Shown here: positions 36,607-46,587 of the stretch, one piece after another | Numbering within the stretch: the stretch's first letter is position 1 | Layout: each line of letters starts with the position of its first letter | From: Paenibacillus sp. sptzw28 | GTDB taxonomy: Bacteria; Bacillota; Bacilli; Paenibacillales; Paenibacillaceae | Direction of reading: 5' to 3' | DNA: 64,000 bases | Assembly: GCF_019550795.1 (NCBI RefSeq) | Contig: NZ_CP080545.1 | Coordinates: 2,886,001-2,950,000, forward strand | The notes under the pieces: generated by a model | What the model was told of the DNA's origin: nothing | Databases searched by the model: none | What the model saw: the letters and a program-made list of their open reading frames with translations, nothing else | Translations under genes and position numbers: made by a program

Positions 36607-37632
36607 ATGCGCTCAACCAGTTCTGTTAAAAAGTCCGATCAACGACATGAAACGGCGGTTAAAGTGTCAACTGCGGATCAATTTGAGACCGTCTTGTCCG
36701 TCAAAGGCGTTAAAAAGAAAATCGGTGGAAAAATGATTATCCATGATGTTTCTTTCGATGTGCGGGCAGGCGAAATATTCGGGTTTCTCGGACCGAACGG
36801 TTCCGGTAAAACAACGACTATCCGGATGCTGGTCGATCTTATCAAACCGACAGCGGGCGAAATCTTTATCTGCGGGCACAATGTTCACAGGGATCCCGAG
36901 GAAGCGCTTCGCCATATCGGCTGTATTGTCGAGAACCCGGAGGTCTATACTTTCATGACGGGCTGGGAGAACCTTGAGCATTTTGCGCGTATGCAGCCGG
37001 GGATCGACGCGGCCCGCATTCAAGAGGTTGTGGAGGTCGTAGGTCTTGATCAGCGGATACAAGATAAAGTAAAGACTTATTCACTCGGCATGCGGCAGCG
37101 GCTTGGAATAGCGCAAGCGCTGCTCGGGCGTCCGAAGCTGCTCATTCTGGACGAGCCGACGAACGGGCTTGACCCGAAGGGGATCAAGGAATTGAGAGAG
37201 TTTATCCGTATGCTCGCCGGCCAAGGGATGAGCCTGTTTATTTCGAGTCATTTGCTCAGCGAAATTCAGCTCATGTGCGACCGCGTCGCGATTATCAGTC
37301 AGGGCCGCGTCCTTGCGGTGGGAACGGTGGATGAGCTTGTCGAGCAAGCCGGCACTTACGTGGTGTGGCAGTTTGACCAACCGGAAGCGGGCAGGCGGCT
37401 GCTGGCGTCCGAACAGGAGCTGCAGTTTATCGGCGACGACGAGCACCGGATCGACGAAGGCATCATTGCAGGCTTGAAGCATGCGATTATCACCACGATG
37501 CGCGTCGATCGGATACCGTTTGTAGTTGAGAAAGCGGTGCGCGCCGGCATTGGGGTCATGTCCGTACAGCGAATTGCCCCTACCCTTGAGGAGTTATTTC
37601 TGCAAATGACGGAGGGGGAGAGAATTGGATAG
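36607..37632 (+). CDS. ABC transporter ATPase (ABC-2 type, drug/polymer export)
   Basis: 341 residues. Cytoplasmic ATPase with Walker A GPNGSGKTT, signature YSLGMRQRLGIA, Walker B LLILDEPTNGLDP and H-loop SSHLLSE. The C-terminal ~100 residues are the extension typical of bacitracin/drug-export type (CcmA/YhaQ-like) ATPases. The first ~25 residues are hydrophilic and variable, so the true start could lie slightly downstream. It overlaps the permease gene by eight bases. Confidence 0.9.
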   Translation: MRSTSSVKKSDQRHETAVKVSTADQFETVLSVKGVKKKIGGKMIIHDVSFDVRAGEIFGFLGPNGSGKTTTIRMLVDLIKPTAGEIFICGHNVHRDPEEALRHIGCIVENPEVYTFMTGWENLEHFARMQPGIDAARIQEVVEVVGLDQRIQDKVKTYSLGMRQRLGIAQALLGRPKLLILDEPTNGLDPKGIKELREFIRMLAGQGMSLFISSHLLSEIQLMCDRVAIISQGRVLAVGTVDELVEQAGTYVVWQFDQPEAGRRLLASEQELQFIGDDEHRIDEGIIAGLKHAIITTMRVDRIPFVVEKAVRAGIGVMSVQRIAPTLEELFLQMTEGERIG

Positions 37633-38611
37633 AATGCTGCCGCTTATTCAGAATGAGACGCTGAAAATTTGGAAAAAAAAACGCTTTTACGTTGTCATTC
37701 TCGTACTGCTCGTACTTATCCCGATATTTACTTACGCTCAGGTGAAAATCGCCGAAAACAACAAGAAAAACTTTAAAGATTGGCGGAATCAGCTGGTTCA
37801 GCAAATTAACGATTACCAGAATGCGCTTTCCAGCGAGAGAATCCCGGAAGATTGGAAACGATACCGTAAAATTGCGGTTCAGCAGCTTCAGTATTATCTC
37901 GATCATGACGTTAATCCCAATTCGCCTGACGGCGTTACCTTCACACGCGGCTTTATGGAAAATTCCGTTTCATTGTTTTACCCGCTGCTCGTGCTTGCGA
38001 TCGCATCCGATCTTGTTTCGGGAGAACGCTCGACCGGTACCATCAAGATGCTGTTGACCAGACCCGTCCGCAGGTGGAAAATCTTATTCAGCAAGCTGGT
38101 GGCGCTGACGCTCTACGTTTCACTAATCGTCGTGACGAGCGGCATCCTCAGTTATCTCATTTCTGGCGCTTTTTTTGGATATACTGGTTGGGATATGCCG
38201 GTATTCACCGGTTTCGTCATTCACGGCTCGACGGTCGACGACGCTTACGTACACGCGGTTCCTCAATGGCTATACATTCTGATGCAATCCGGTCTTATCT
38301 GGGTCTCCTCCATGACAGTGGCCATATTGGCGCTTATGGTATCGGTTCTCATCAGAAGCTCGGCGGCAAGCATTGTGACCATGATGGCGGCGGTTATCGC
38401 CGGAACGATTCTCTCCAGTATGTCCTCGTCTTGGGAAAGCGCAAAATACTTGTTTGCCGTGAACCTCGATTTGACCAATTATTTGTCCGGTTCGCCGCCC
38501 CCGATCAACGGGATGACGCTCTCATTTTCACTCATAACATTGGCGGCTTGGGCGATTGGCGGTCTGATCGTTTCGTTCGGCGTCTTTACGAAACAGGACA
38601 TCTTGAATTAG
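37625..38611 (+). CDS. ABC-2 type transporter permease
   Basis: 328 residues. A charged N-terminal segment with one TM helix (KKRFYVVILVLLVLIPIF...), a ~70-residue external loop, and five further TM helices including the ABC-2 block SGERSTGTIKMLLTRPVRRW (coupling helix). The start is TTG 37625 behind GGAGGGGG, or ATG 37634. It pairs with the upstream ATPase; the exported substrate is unknown. Confidence 0.88.
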   Translation: MDRMLPLIQNETLKIWKKKRFYVVILVLLVLIPIFTYAQVKIAENNKKNFKDWRNQLVQQINDYQNALSSERIPEDWKRYRKIAVQQLQYYLDHDVNPNSPDGVTFTRGFMENSVSLFYPLLVLAIASDLVSGERSTGTIKMLLTRPVRRWKILFSKLVALTLYVSLIVVTSGILSYLISGAFFGYTGWDMPVFTGFVIHGSTVDDAYVHAVPQWLYILMQSGLIWVSSMTVAILALMVSVLIRSSAASIVTMMAAVIAGTILSSMSSSWESAKYLFAVNLDLTNYLSGSPPPINGMTLSFSLITLAAWAIGGLIVSFGVFTKQDILN

Positions 38612-38650
38612 AATAGCTTGAAGCGTTGTCTTGATATGAAAATAATTTGG

Positions 38651-38692
38651 CAGCGGAGGCCGCGTTCGCCGATCTATGGCTCGGCCTCCGAT
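38651..38692 (+). other. GC-rich inverted repeat after the ABC operon
   Basis: GGAGGCCG and CGGCCTCC form a stem around a 20 base loop. No T-run follows, so it is at best a rho-dependent or half terminator. From 38693 to 38900 I see nothing I can assign. Confidence 0.4.
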
Positions 38693-38904
38693 CTGTAGGA
38701 ATTATGATGCCGTGAGCGCTCGCTTCACATGTCTGCTTCGGGATTGTAAGCCGTTCCGCAGACGGAGGATATGTGATAAACGGTTAAAACCGGCTTATAG
38801 CAGCGGTTACGTGCCGGTGGGCCGACTCTAAGCAGGAAAATCCGGCTTAAGTGATGATCTTTACGGAGAGATCTTCTTTGAGTAATAATGATATAACTTG
38901 CGCT

Positions 38905-38971
38905 TCCGTAAATATTTGGTTTATGCTTACGATGCGAGATTTCTCGCATGAAAGAATATTAACGCGCTATT
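38905..38971 (+). repeat. degenerate outer copy of the family 1 repeat
   Basis: A diverged unit lies in register just upstream of the parE array: TATGCTTACGATGCGAGATT matches TACGCTTACGAAGTAAGTTT, followed by a CTCGCATGAAAGAATAT segment matching CTCGCGAAGAAGTATAT. As at proA, the worn copy is the one farthest from the gene. Confidence 0.55.
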
Positions 38972-39258
38972 CGCAGAAAACTTAGCCTACGCTTACGAAG
39001 TAAGTTTTCTGCTCGCGAAGAAGTATATCAGGGTTGTATTCGCAGAAAACTTAGCCTACGCTTACGAAGTAAGTTTTCTGCTCGCGAAGAAGTATGTCAG
39101 GTTGTATTCGCAGAAAACTTAGCCTACGCTTACGAAGTAAGTTTTCTGCTCGCGAAGAAGTATATCAGGGTTGTATTCGCAGAAAACTTAGCCTACGCTT
39201 ACGAAGTAAGTTTTCTGCTCGCGAAGAAGTATATCAGGGTTGTATTCGCAGAAAACTT
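38972..39258 (+). repeat. tandem hairpin-repeat array, 4 x 68-69 bp plus partial (family 1, parE leader)
   Basis: Units begin at 38972, 39041, 39109 and 39178 (69, 68, 69, 69 bp), and a 12 bp partial unit starts at 39247. Each unit folds with 12 bp arms GCAGAAAACTTA and TAAGTTTTCTGC. The second unit lacks one G, which breaks any reading frame through the array. The sequence is about 80 percent identical by eye to the repeat in front of proA and lies in the same orientation relative to its gene. The partial unit ends in the parE Shine-Dalgarno. Confidence 0.95.
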
Positions 39259-39272
39259 TTAGGGGGACAAGT

Positions 39273-41249
39273 ATGACTGAGCAGTTGGATCTGTTTGCGG
39301 GCGAAACTTCTTCGGCTGCTAATCGCAATTATGAGGCCGACGACATACAAGTGCTGGAGGGGTTAACCGCTGTCCGCAAACGGCCCGGGATGTATATCGG
39401 GAGCACCACGAGCTCGGGATTGCACCATCTCGTTTGGGAAATCGTCGATAATGCGGTTGATGAGCATTTGGCCAAATTTTGTTCCGCGATCGAGGTCGTT
39501 ATTCACTCAGACGGCTCCATTATGGTTCGCGACAATGGCCGGGGTATTCCGACGGGAATGCACAAGACCGGAATCCCGACGCCGCAGGTCGTCTTCACGA
39601 TTCTGCATGCCGGCGGAAAGTTCGGCGGCGGGGGCTATAAGAAGTCCGGCGGCCTTCACGGTGTGGGTGCATCCGTTACGAACGCGCTTTCGGAATGGCT
39701 TGAGGTCGAAATATCTCGGGATGGAAAAATACATAAACAGCGTTTCGAGTATTGGATCGATAAAGACGGCAAAGAGCATGTCGGTGAGCCGGTCAAAGGG
39801 CTTGAAATAATAGGAAACACGAACCGGACCGGCACCAAGGTTACGTTCAAGCCGGATGCGCGCGTTTTCCATGGAAACACGTCCATCAATTACGACACTT
39901 TGTCCGAACGTCTGCAGGAAATCGCATTTCTGAACTCGGGCCTCAAAGTGACCGTCAAAGACGAGCGAAGCGGCAAGCAGGATGTTTTTCATTATGAAGG
40001 CGGCGCGCGACAATTCGTGCAGTACCTGAACGAAGACAAGACCGTACTTCACGACGTGATTCATTTTGCGGCGGAACGAGATGATATTGAAGTTGAAGTG
40101 GCGCTGCAGTATAACGACGGCTATACGGAGACGATGGCTTCATTCGTCAACTCCATCCCGACGCGCGGCGGCGGTACTCATGAGACGGGATTTAAAACCG
40201 CTTATACACGGGTCATGAACGATTATGCGCGTAAAAATTCGCTTATCAAGGAAAAGGACAAGAACCTTGAAGGCAACGACCTGCGGGAAGGCATGATGGC
40301 TGTCATCAACATCAAGATGTCGGAGGTGGAATTCGTCGGACAGACGAAGGACCAGCTCGGCAGTGCATCGGCCAGAAGTGCGGTAGACGCTATCGTATCG
40401 GATAAAATGCAGGTGTTCCTCGAAGAAAATCCGCAGGTTGCGCAGATGCTTCTTAAGAAATCGATCCAAGCGTCAAGAGCCCGCGAAGCGGCGCGCAAGG
40501 CGCGCGAGGAAATCCGCAGCGGCAAGAAAAAGAGCGAAAGCTCCAATCTTGGCGGCAAGCTTACTCCGGCTCAATCGAAGGATTTCACGCGCAATGAGCT
40601 GTTTATTGTCGAAGGTGATTCCGCCGGCGGTTCCGCGAAACAGGGCCGGGACTCGAAACACCAAGCAATTCTCCCGCTAAAGGGAAAACCGATGAACCCG
40701 GAGAAAGCCAAGCTGATCGATATTCTCAAGAACGACGAATACAAGGCGATTATCGCTGCGATCGGCTCCGGTATCGGACCCGAGTTTGACGCGGAATCGT
40801 GCAACTATAACAAAATCATTATCATGACGGATGCCGATACGGACGGCGCTCACATTCAAGTGCTGCTTCTAACGTTCTTCTACCGCTATATGAAGCCGCT
40901 TATTGATTCGGGCCGTGTCTTTATCGCCCAACCGCCTCTGTATAAGATTTCCCGTAAAACCGGCAAGCTGAATACGGTCCGTTATGCATGGACCGACGAG
41001 CAGCTGCAAAACTATTTGAAAGAGTTCGGCAAACAGTTCGAGCTGCAGCGATATAAGGGGCTTGGCGAAATGAACCCCGACCAGCTGTGGGAGACGACGA
41101 TGAATCCGGAATCGCGGACGCTGCTTCAGGTTCAAATCGAAGATGCAGCAAAAGCCGAACGCCGCGTATCGACGCTGATGGGCGATAAAGTCGATCCGCG
41201 AAAACGATGGATCGTCGAGAACGTAGATTTTACCGAATATGAGGAATAG
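39273..41249 (+). CDS. parE: DNA topoisomerase IV subunit B
   Basis: 658 residues. The ATPase and TOPRIM subunit of topoisomerase IV, which decatenates chromosomes with ParC. GHKL ATP site: [20 protein letters not shown] and [22 protein letters not shown] motifs: [10 protein letters not shown] and the metal-binding DADTDGAH. The frame is open upstream into the repeat array; the start at 39273 (MTEQLDLF) follows TTTTAGGGGG. parC follows after 14 bases, which together with 658-residue length favours topoisomerase IV over gyrase. Confidence 0.94.
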   Translation: MTEQLDLFAGETSSAANRNYEADDIQVLEGLTAVRKRPGMYIGSTTSSGLHHLVWEIVDNAVDEHLAKFCSAIEVVIHSDGSIMVRDNGRGIPTGMHKTGIPTPQVVFTILHAGGKFGGGGYKKSGGLHGVGASVTNALSEWLEVEISRDGKIHKQRFEYWIDKDGKEHVGEPVKGLEIIGNTNRTGTKVTFKPDARVFHGNTSINYDTLSERLQEIAFLNSGLKVTVKDERSGKQDVFHYEGGARQFVQYLNEDKTVLHDVIHFAAERDDIEVEVALQYNDGYTETMASFVNSIPTRGGGTHETGFKTAYTRVMNDYARKNSLIKEKDKNLEGNDLREGMMAVINIKMSEVEFVGQTKDQLGSASARSAVDAIVSDKMQVFLEENPQVAQMLLKKSIQASRAREAARKAREEIRSGKKKSESSNLGGKLTPAQSKDFTRNELFIVEGDSAGGSAKQGRDSKHQAILPLKGKPMNPEKAKLIDILKNDEYKAIIAAIGSGIGPEFDAESCNYNKIIIMTDADTDGAHIQVLLLTFFYRYMKPLIDSGRVFIAQPPLYKISRKTGKLNTVRYAWTDEQLQNYLKEFGKQFELQRYKGLGEMNPDQLWETTMNPESRTLLQVQIEDAAKAERRVSTLMGDKVDPRKRWIVENVDFTEYEE

Positions 41250-41263
41250 GAGAAAATAGCGCC

Positions 41264-43705
41264 ATGAGCATCTTAGAACAGTTTTTGCCGGCGTTTCTGG
41301 AGGAGGTCGTAGGCGACCGCTTCGGACGCTATTCCAAATACATCATTCAAGACCGTGCCATTCCTGATGTGCGCGACGGACTGAAGCCTGTCCAGAGGCG
41401 TATTTTATACGCGATGTATGATGCAGGGAACACGCCTGACAAGCCCTACCGCAAGTCGGCCAAAACAGTGGGCGACGTTATGGGTAACTATCACCCGCAC
41501 GGCGACTCCTCGATATACGAAGGTATGGTCCGTATGGCTCAGCCTTGGAAGATGGGGCATACGCTCGTTGACGGCCATGGCAACTGGGGTTCCCTTGACG
41601 ATGATCCGGCGGCGGCGATGCGTTACACGGAAGCCCGGCTGTCCGCTATCGCGATGGAGCTCCTTCGGGATATTGAGAAACGGACGGTCTTATTCAAAGA
41701 CAATTTCGATAATACGACGAAAGAACCGGTCGTACTGCCTTCCCGCTATCCGAATCTGCTTGTTAATGGGGTCAGCGGTATTTCCTCCGGGTTCGCTACC
41801 GAAATTCCTCCGCACAACCTGCGCGAAGTGATCGACGCCTGTGTTGCGGTAATGGAGAACCCGCAGCTTGCGCTCGAGCAATTAATGGCTATCGTAAAAG
41901 GACCTGATTTCCCGACCGGCGGACTTATAATGGGCGAGGAAGGCATTCGGGAAGCGTACGAAACCGGAAAAGGCCGGATCCATGTCCGTTCAAAAACGTC
42001 TATCGAAGACATGAAGGGCGGACGCGAGCAAATCGTAATTACGGAAATACCATACCAGGTCGTAAAGTCACGCCTTGTTACGGCAATGGAAAACATCCGG
42101 ATCGAGAAAAAGGTTGAAGGTATCGCAGAAGTCCGCGACGAAAGCGGCCGCAACGGGCTTCGCATCGTCGTTGAGCTGAAGAAGGACGCCGACGCTCAGG
42201 GAATTCTCGCTTATTTGCTGAAGAAAACGGACCTCCAGGTGACCTATAACTTCAATATGGTCGCCATTGTGAATAAAACGCCCAAGCAGCTCGGCTTGAA
42301 GGACATGATGACGGCGTACATCGCTCACCAGAGAGAAGTCGTTACACACCGCACCAGGTATGAGCTTGAGAAAGCGGAAGACCGTGCCCACGTTCTGGAA
42401 GGTCTCGTAAAAGCGCTTAATTTGCTCGATGAGATCATTGCTGCGATTAAAGCGTCAAAAAACCGGCAGGATGCACAGAACAACCTCGTTGAGAAGTTCG
42501 GTTTCACCGAACGTCAAGCCGATGCGATACTGACGCTCCAGCTTTACCGGTTGACCAATCTTGAAATTACCTCACTCGAAAAGGAACTGAAGGAGATTCA
42601 GAAAAGGATCGCCTATTTTCGTTCCATTCTCGCATCCGAGAAGAAGCTGATCGGCGTGATCAAGGACGAACTGCTTGAGATTCGCGAGAAATACGGCATT
42701 GACCGACGTTCCGATATTCAGGGTGAAGTAGAGGAGCTCAAAGTGAACTTGGAGGTTATCGTACCGGCCGAGGATGTGCTTGTCACACTCAGCCAGAACG
42801 GTTATATCAAACGAACCTCCAAGCTGTCATTTACAAGGTCCGGTGGCGAGCTTGGCAGCGCAGGAGTGAAGGAAGGCGACGTCGTCCGTACATTGCTTGA
42901 CGTTAGTACCATAGACCAGCTCCTGCTGTTCACGCGTAAAGGCCAATACTATCAGCTGCCGGTGCATCTGATCCCGGAATTTAAATGGAAAGATACCGGC
43001 ACGGCGGTTGTGAATGTCGTACCGCTGCCGAAGGACGATTCGATCGTAAGCGTCATTCCGGTGAAAGACTTTGAAGAAGCGGACCGCTCGCTTGTGTTTG
43101 TTACCAAGCGGGGGCAGGTAAAGCGTACGGAGCTGAAGGAGTACCGCTCGACGCGTTCAACCGCTATAGCGGCCGTCAAGCTCGGGGAAGGTGACGATGT
43201 GCTTCGCGTATCCCTCAGTGACGGAGGTCAGGATTTGCTGCTTGTGAGCAAGCTCGGCATGAGTATTCGTTTCATGGAGAGCGAGGTCAACGCAATGGGA
43301 CGCGTTGCTGCGGGTGTACGCGGCATTCAGCTTAAGGAAGAGGATGAAATCGTGGCTGCCGAATGGGTGTCGGGCGATGAGGGTGAAGTGCTTGTCCTGA
43401 CTGAGCTCGGCTACGGCAAACGGTCGCTTCTGCTGGACTATCCGGTACAAGGCCGGGGCGGCAAGGGCGTTGCTACCTTTGAATTCAAAGAAGGCAAGCG
43501 GGTACGCTCCAACGGTGAGCGGCTTATCGGCGCGCTGCTTTGCAAAGAAGAACGCGAGCTTCTGCTTTTGACTTCCTCAGGCGCGCAGCTCACGGCTTCA
43601 ACCGAGAAAGCGCCGATCGAGGACCGGAAATCAATCGGAAAACTCCTCGCACCCGTCGACAAAAAGGATGTCCTTACTACCTTCTTCCCAAAGGCGGATG
43701 TGTAG
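41264..43705 (+). CDS. parC: DNA topoisomerase IV subunit A
   Basis: 813 residues. The DNA-cleaving subunit. The catalytic Tyr lies in [13 protein letters not shown]. The quinolone region reads [20 protein letters not shown] with the usual Ser, i.e. a susceptible-type sequence by inspection. A long coiled coil (about 370-490) and C-terminal beta-propeller blades (from about residue 500) follow. GGAGAAA precedes the ATG. It ends eight bases from a convergent small gene. Confidence 0.95.
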   Translation: MSILEQFLPAFLEEVVGDRFGRYSKYIIQDRAIPDVRDGLKPVQRRILYAMYDAGNTPDKPYRKSAKTVGDVMGNYHPHGDSSIYEGMVRMAQPWKMGHTLVDGHGNWGSLDDDPAAAMRYTEARLSAIAMELLRDIEKRTVLFKDNFDNTTKEPVVLPSRYPNLLVNGVSGISSGFATEIPPHNLREVIDACVAVMENPQLALEQLMAIVKGPDFPTGGLIMGEEGIREAYETGKGRIHVRSKTSIEDMKGGREQIVITEIPYQVVKSRLVTAMENIRIEKKVEGIAEVRDESGRNGLRIVVELKKDADAQGILAYLLKKTDLQVTYNFNMVAIVNKTPKQLGLKDMMTAYIAHQREVVTHRTRYELEKAEDRAHVLEGLVKALNLLDEIIAAIKASKNRQDAQNNLVEKFGFTERQADAILTLQLYRLTNLEITSLEKELKEIQKRIAYFRSILASEKKLIGVIKDELLEIREKYGIDRRSDIQGEVEELKVNLEVIVPAEDVLVTLSQNGYIKRTSKLSFTRSGGELGSAGVKEGDVVRTLLDVSTIDQLLLFTRKGQYYQLPVHLIPEFKWKDTGTAVVNVVPLPKDDSIVSVIPVKDFEEADRSLVFVTKRGQVKRTELKEYRSTRSTAIAAVKLGEGDDVLRVSLSDGGQDLLLVSKLGMSIRFMESEVNAMGRVAAGVRGIQLKEEDEIVAAEWVSGDEGEVLVLTELGYGKRSLLLDYPVQGRGGKGVATFEFKEGKRVRSNGERLIGALLCKEERELLLLTSSGAQLTASTEKAPIEDRKSIGKLLAPVDKKDVLTTFFPKADV

Positions 43706-43712
43706 AAACCGT

Positions 43713-43955
43713 CTAATCAAAAGGCTGATGGGGCGGATCGACGCGCTCCATGAGCTTTACCATAATGTCGAGCACGACCCACAATGGCGCCGGTTCATCC
43801 AGCCGGTCCAGCCACTGTGGGTCTTTTATAATTCCCGAATCTTTCAGCTTTTGCACCAGTTCGAGCTTACGGTCGTCCATTATTGTCACGCTCCCGTTCT
43901 CATTTTCGAGCATGTTCAACAGCCCATATCGGTATTGTATGTCTAACTCTGTCAA
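43713..43955 (-). CDS. small conserved protein of unknown function
   Basis: Up to 80 residues from a TTG at 43955, or 66 from ATG 43913. No strong ribosome site is seen at either. The C-terminal part (WLDRLDEPAPLWVVLDIMVK then LMERVDPP) looks like a genuine amphipathic helical protein. It is convergent with parC. I do not recognise a family. Confidence 0.55.
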   Translation of the reverse strand: MTELDIQYRYGLLNMLENENGSVTIMDDRKLELVQKLKDSGIIKDPQWLDRLDEPAPLWVVLDIMVKLMERVDPPHQPFD

Positions 43956-44066
43956 ATGGTTCTCTATTCAATCGATTAATGACTCAAAATATTAACTGCA
44001 TTAATCTTTTATTCGACAAATCGCAATGCTATAATATGGATAAGTAGAAAACTGGAAAGAAAGCGG

Positions 44067-44483
44067 GTGATCGTTATCGTAACTGCCGAATTTGCCCGAT
44101 TGTGGATGAAGCTGACGAAGGATTGGAAAATGCACCTGGAGGATGCTCTGGCCCCGGGTTTGACGGAAGGTCAACTGGTGGTTTTGGAACTGCTTATACA
44201 GCTTCAGCCGATGAAACCGTCGGACTTGCTGGCATTTCTCACGACAACGCCGGCTGCAATTACGACTCTGCTTGACAGGATGGAGCGCGGCGGCTTAGTT
44301 GAACGCAACCGTGATGAGAACGATAGACGGATCGTATGGGTAACCGTCACGGAGAAAGGAGAAGCGGAAGCGAAACGTGGAATCGCGTTACGGGATGCTT
44401 ATATCGGGGAAGCATTGGATCGCATTTCTTCGCACAATCAACAATTGCTGGTCTATTTACTTGGCAAGGTCGCTAACTCGTAA
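44067..44483 (+). CDS. MarR-family transcriptional regulator
   Basis: 138 residues. The MarR winged helix is clear: MKPSDLLAFLTTTPAAITTL recognition segment, the RMERGGLVER wing entry and RDENDRRIVWVTVTEKG. GTG start at 44067 behind GGAAAGAAAGC. No adjacent transporter is co-directional, so its target is not evident. A strong terminator follows directly. Confidence 0.88.
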   Translation: MIVIVTAEFARLWMKLTKDWKMHLEDALAPGLTEGQLVVLELLIQLQPMKPSDLLAFLTTTPAAITTLLDRMERGGLVERNRDENDRRIVWVTVTEKGEAEAKRGIALRDAYIGEALDRISSHNQQLLVYLLGKVANS

Positions 44484-44489
44484 ATGGCG

Positions 44490-44525
44490 CCGCCCTTATG
44501 CTTATGCATAAGGGCGGTTTTTTAT
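44490..44525. terminator. bidirectional terminator between marR and capA
   Basis: CCGCCCTTATG and CATAAGGGCGG form an 11 bp stem with TTTTTT on the plus side and, read in reverse, TTTTTT after the stem for the convergent capA-like gene. Confidence 0.92.
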
Positions 44526-44535
44526 TTATGGATAA

Positions 44536-45834
44536 TCATTTTTTAGTATTCGATGCAGCAGCCATTGACGTAATCCTTTGAACCATTACATCCAAGCTGC
44601 GGATTAACGATTCATAATCCGCATCGGTAAGCTCCTTGATTTGCCGTGAATCGACCGCTCGCTCCAGCGGAAGGATCATATAGCGATAAGAGCCTTTGAG
44701 GCCGCTGCGGTATACCCACGTCGGAATCGGCTGGACATCGCCGATCGTTGTCATTCCTGACTTATCTTTATGGATGCGAACCTTGTATATTACTCCGAAA
44801 TCCTTCATGTCGCCCCGCTGATTGGAGAGGAAGTTACCCATGGAATAGATAATCAGCCCCCGTCTTGGAGAACCATCCCCGGCAGTCGTCTCTACCGTTT
44901 CGTAGGGCTGAACGACATGAGGGTGGGACCCTGCAATAATATCCGCGCCTGCAGCTATCAGCTTACGGGCGAGCGCTTTCTGCCTATCGTTTGGCTGGGC
45001 TTGATATTCCGTCCCGAAATGGAGGGCCACCGTGATAAAATCGGCGCCTGCCTCGCGGAGACGGCCGATATCCCGAATAATCGTCGCTTCTTCGATAATA
45101 GAAACCGCATACGGTTTATTCTTCGGCAGTGCAATACCGTTGGTGCCGTACGTATATGCAAGCAAGCCCATTCGAATGCCCTTATGCTTGACTATTGTCA
45201 GCTTATCGGCCTCAGCCTTGGAACGGGCCGTTCCTTTCACGGTAAACCCCTGCGCGAGCAGATTGTTCAAGGTCAGTCTTAAGCCTTCGGCACCGCGGTC
45301 AAGCGCGTGATTATTGGCGGTTGTAATTATATTGAAGCCTGCGTACTTAAGCGCTTCAGCAAGCTCGGACGGAGCATTGAATCGCGGAAATCCCGAATAT
45401 CCGAGCGATTTGCCGGCTATAGGCGTCTCCAGGTTGGCAAGTGTCCAGTCGCCTTCTTCAAGAATGGGTTTCACTTGTTCGAAGAACGGATTAAAGTTAT
45501 AACGCTTCCGTTGTTTATCGTAAGCGGCCGGAAGCTGCGGCATATGCATCATGATGTCGCCGACCGCCATCCACACCGCTTCGGTGTCCCCGTCAGCCTC
45601 GGGATAATCGGCGTCATTCCGTTTATTTTCCGGCGGCTGAACATAACCCGGCTGTTCACCATCTGTGTGGAATGAGGTGTCTTCCGGCTTCGCTTCAGCC
45701 TGCGGTTCACTGCTAATTTGTTCATTTCCTGTACCTGCGCCGGCTATTGGTTTGTCGAGGGACGGCCCATTCAGACAACCTGTCAGCAGTATAATGGCGA
45801 TCAGTAATGTCGATATCAATCGCATAACGCTCAC
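44536..45834 (-). CDS. CapA-type lipoprotein (metallophosphatase-like)
   Basis: 432 residues. Lipoprotein signal with lipobox LLTGC near residue 20, a Pro/Glu-rich linker, then a CapA domain: VGDIMMHM, FNLANLETPI-type segment ANLETPI, NHALDRG and the GSHPHVVQPYE metal-binding block. CapA/PgsA proteins take part in poly-gamma-glutamate export or other cell-surface polymer work; no cap operon is present here, so the role is open. The start is GTG 45834, overlapping the RluA-type stop by four bases; fourth gene of the operon. Confidence 0.88.
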   Translation of the reverse strand: MSVMRLISTLLIAIILLTGCLNGPSLDKPIAGAGTGNEQISSEPQAEAKPEDTSFHTDGEQPGYVQPPENKRNDADYPEADGDTEAVWMAVGDIMMHMPQLPAAYDKQRKRYNFNPFFEQVKPILEEGDWTLANLETPIAGKSLGYSGFPRFNAPSELAEALKYAGFNIITTANNHALDRGAEGLRLTLNNLLAQGFTVKGTARSKAEADKLTIVKHKGIRMGLLAYTYGTNGIALPKNKPYAVSIIEEATIIRDIGRLREAGADFITVALHFGTEYQAQPNDRQKALARKLIAAGADIIAGSHPHVVQPYETVETTAGDGSPRRGLIIYSMGNFLSNQRGDMKDFGVIYKVRIHKDKSGMTTIGDVQPIPTWVYRSGLKGSYRYMILPLERAVDSRQIKELTDADYESLIRSLDVMVQRITSMAAASNTKK

Positions 45835-46586
45835 CCGTTTGATCCTTCTGCAGGTAATAGATCACGGATACCTATAAAATCGGATTCGTCGAAACGGGTC
45901 CACGGTTCCGTTCTCGGCGGGATGGAGCGAAATGTCATCCATTCCTTCGTTACGGGATGGGTGACACCAATTAATGCAGACCAAAGCGCGATGTCTTGCT
46001 CGCCATCCTGTGCTGGCGCGCCGTATTTACGGTCCTGGAGCAGGGGGCAGCCGATCGCCGCCATTTGCGCCCGTATTTGATGAGGCCTCCCGGTGAGAAG
46101 TCTCACGGCAATGAGCGAGCAGTCCGGCCGTTTGGCGACTACAGCATAATCGAGCAGCGCTTCTTTGGTTTCGTGAGACGGAGCGTTATGGACCGATACC
46201 AGATTGCGGCTCGCATCCTTGCGTAGATAATGCCTTAGACGGCCGGAAGGAGCCGCAGGAGAGCCGTGGGCTACAGCTACGTAGATTTTCTCGAACGAAC
46301 GGCGGCGGACCGCATCGGATAGCCGTGAAGCCGCTTTGGAGGTCTTCGCGAAAAGCATGGCTCCGCCGACGGGACGGTCCAGGCGGTGAACAAGCCCTAC
46401 ATAGACATTGCCGGGCTTGGCATAGCGTTCTTTCAGATCTTCCTTGAGCAGGTTAACCATATCGGGTTCGCCGGTGTCGTCCGCTTGAGATAAAATGCCC
46501 GGCGGCTTGACCACGGCAAGCAAATGATTATCCTCATACAAAATCGGCAGCTTCCGGGAAGCCGCCGGCTGATGATCGCGAAACAT
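45831..46586 (-). CDS. RluA-family pseudouridine synthase
   Basis: 251 residues from ATG 46586. The catalytic Asp lies in VHRLDRPVGGAMLFAKTSKA; LLTGRPHQIRAQ and the N-terminal LYEDNHLLAVVKPPG are RluA family blocks. Without an S4 domain it resembles the RluC/D-like short type; the target uridine is unknown. The start is chosen because GGGAGG lies nine bases upstream; the longer frame (46619) overlaps the methyltransferase gene. One base separates it from the upstream stop. Confidence 0.9.
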   Translation of the reverse strand: MFRDHQPAASRKLPILYEDNHLLAVVKPPGILSQADDTGEPDMVNLLKEDLKERYAKPGNVYVGLVHRLDRPVGGAMLFAKTSKAASRLSDAVRRRSFEKIYVAVAHGSPAAPSGRLRHYLRKDASRNLVSVHNAPSHETKEALLDYAVVAKRPDCSLIAVRLLTGRPHQIRAQMAAIGCPLLQDRKYGAPAQDGEQDIALWSALIGVTHPVTKEWMTFRSIPPRTEPWTRFDESDFIGIRDLLPAEGSNG

Positions 46587-46587
46587 G

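Noticed and set aside
38651-38692. Intrinsic terminator of the ABC-2 operon
   Set aside because: The stem is good but no T-run follows on either side.
39094-39276. Repeat peptide gene across the parE array (23-residue repeat)
   Set aside because: 69 bp is divisible by three so frames stay open by chance; the second unit is 68 bp and breaks the frame, there is no ribosome site, and the conserved property is the hairpin.
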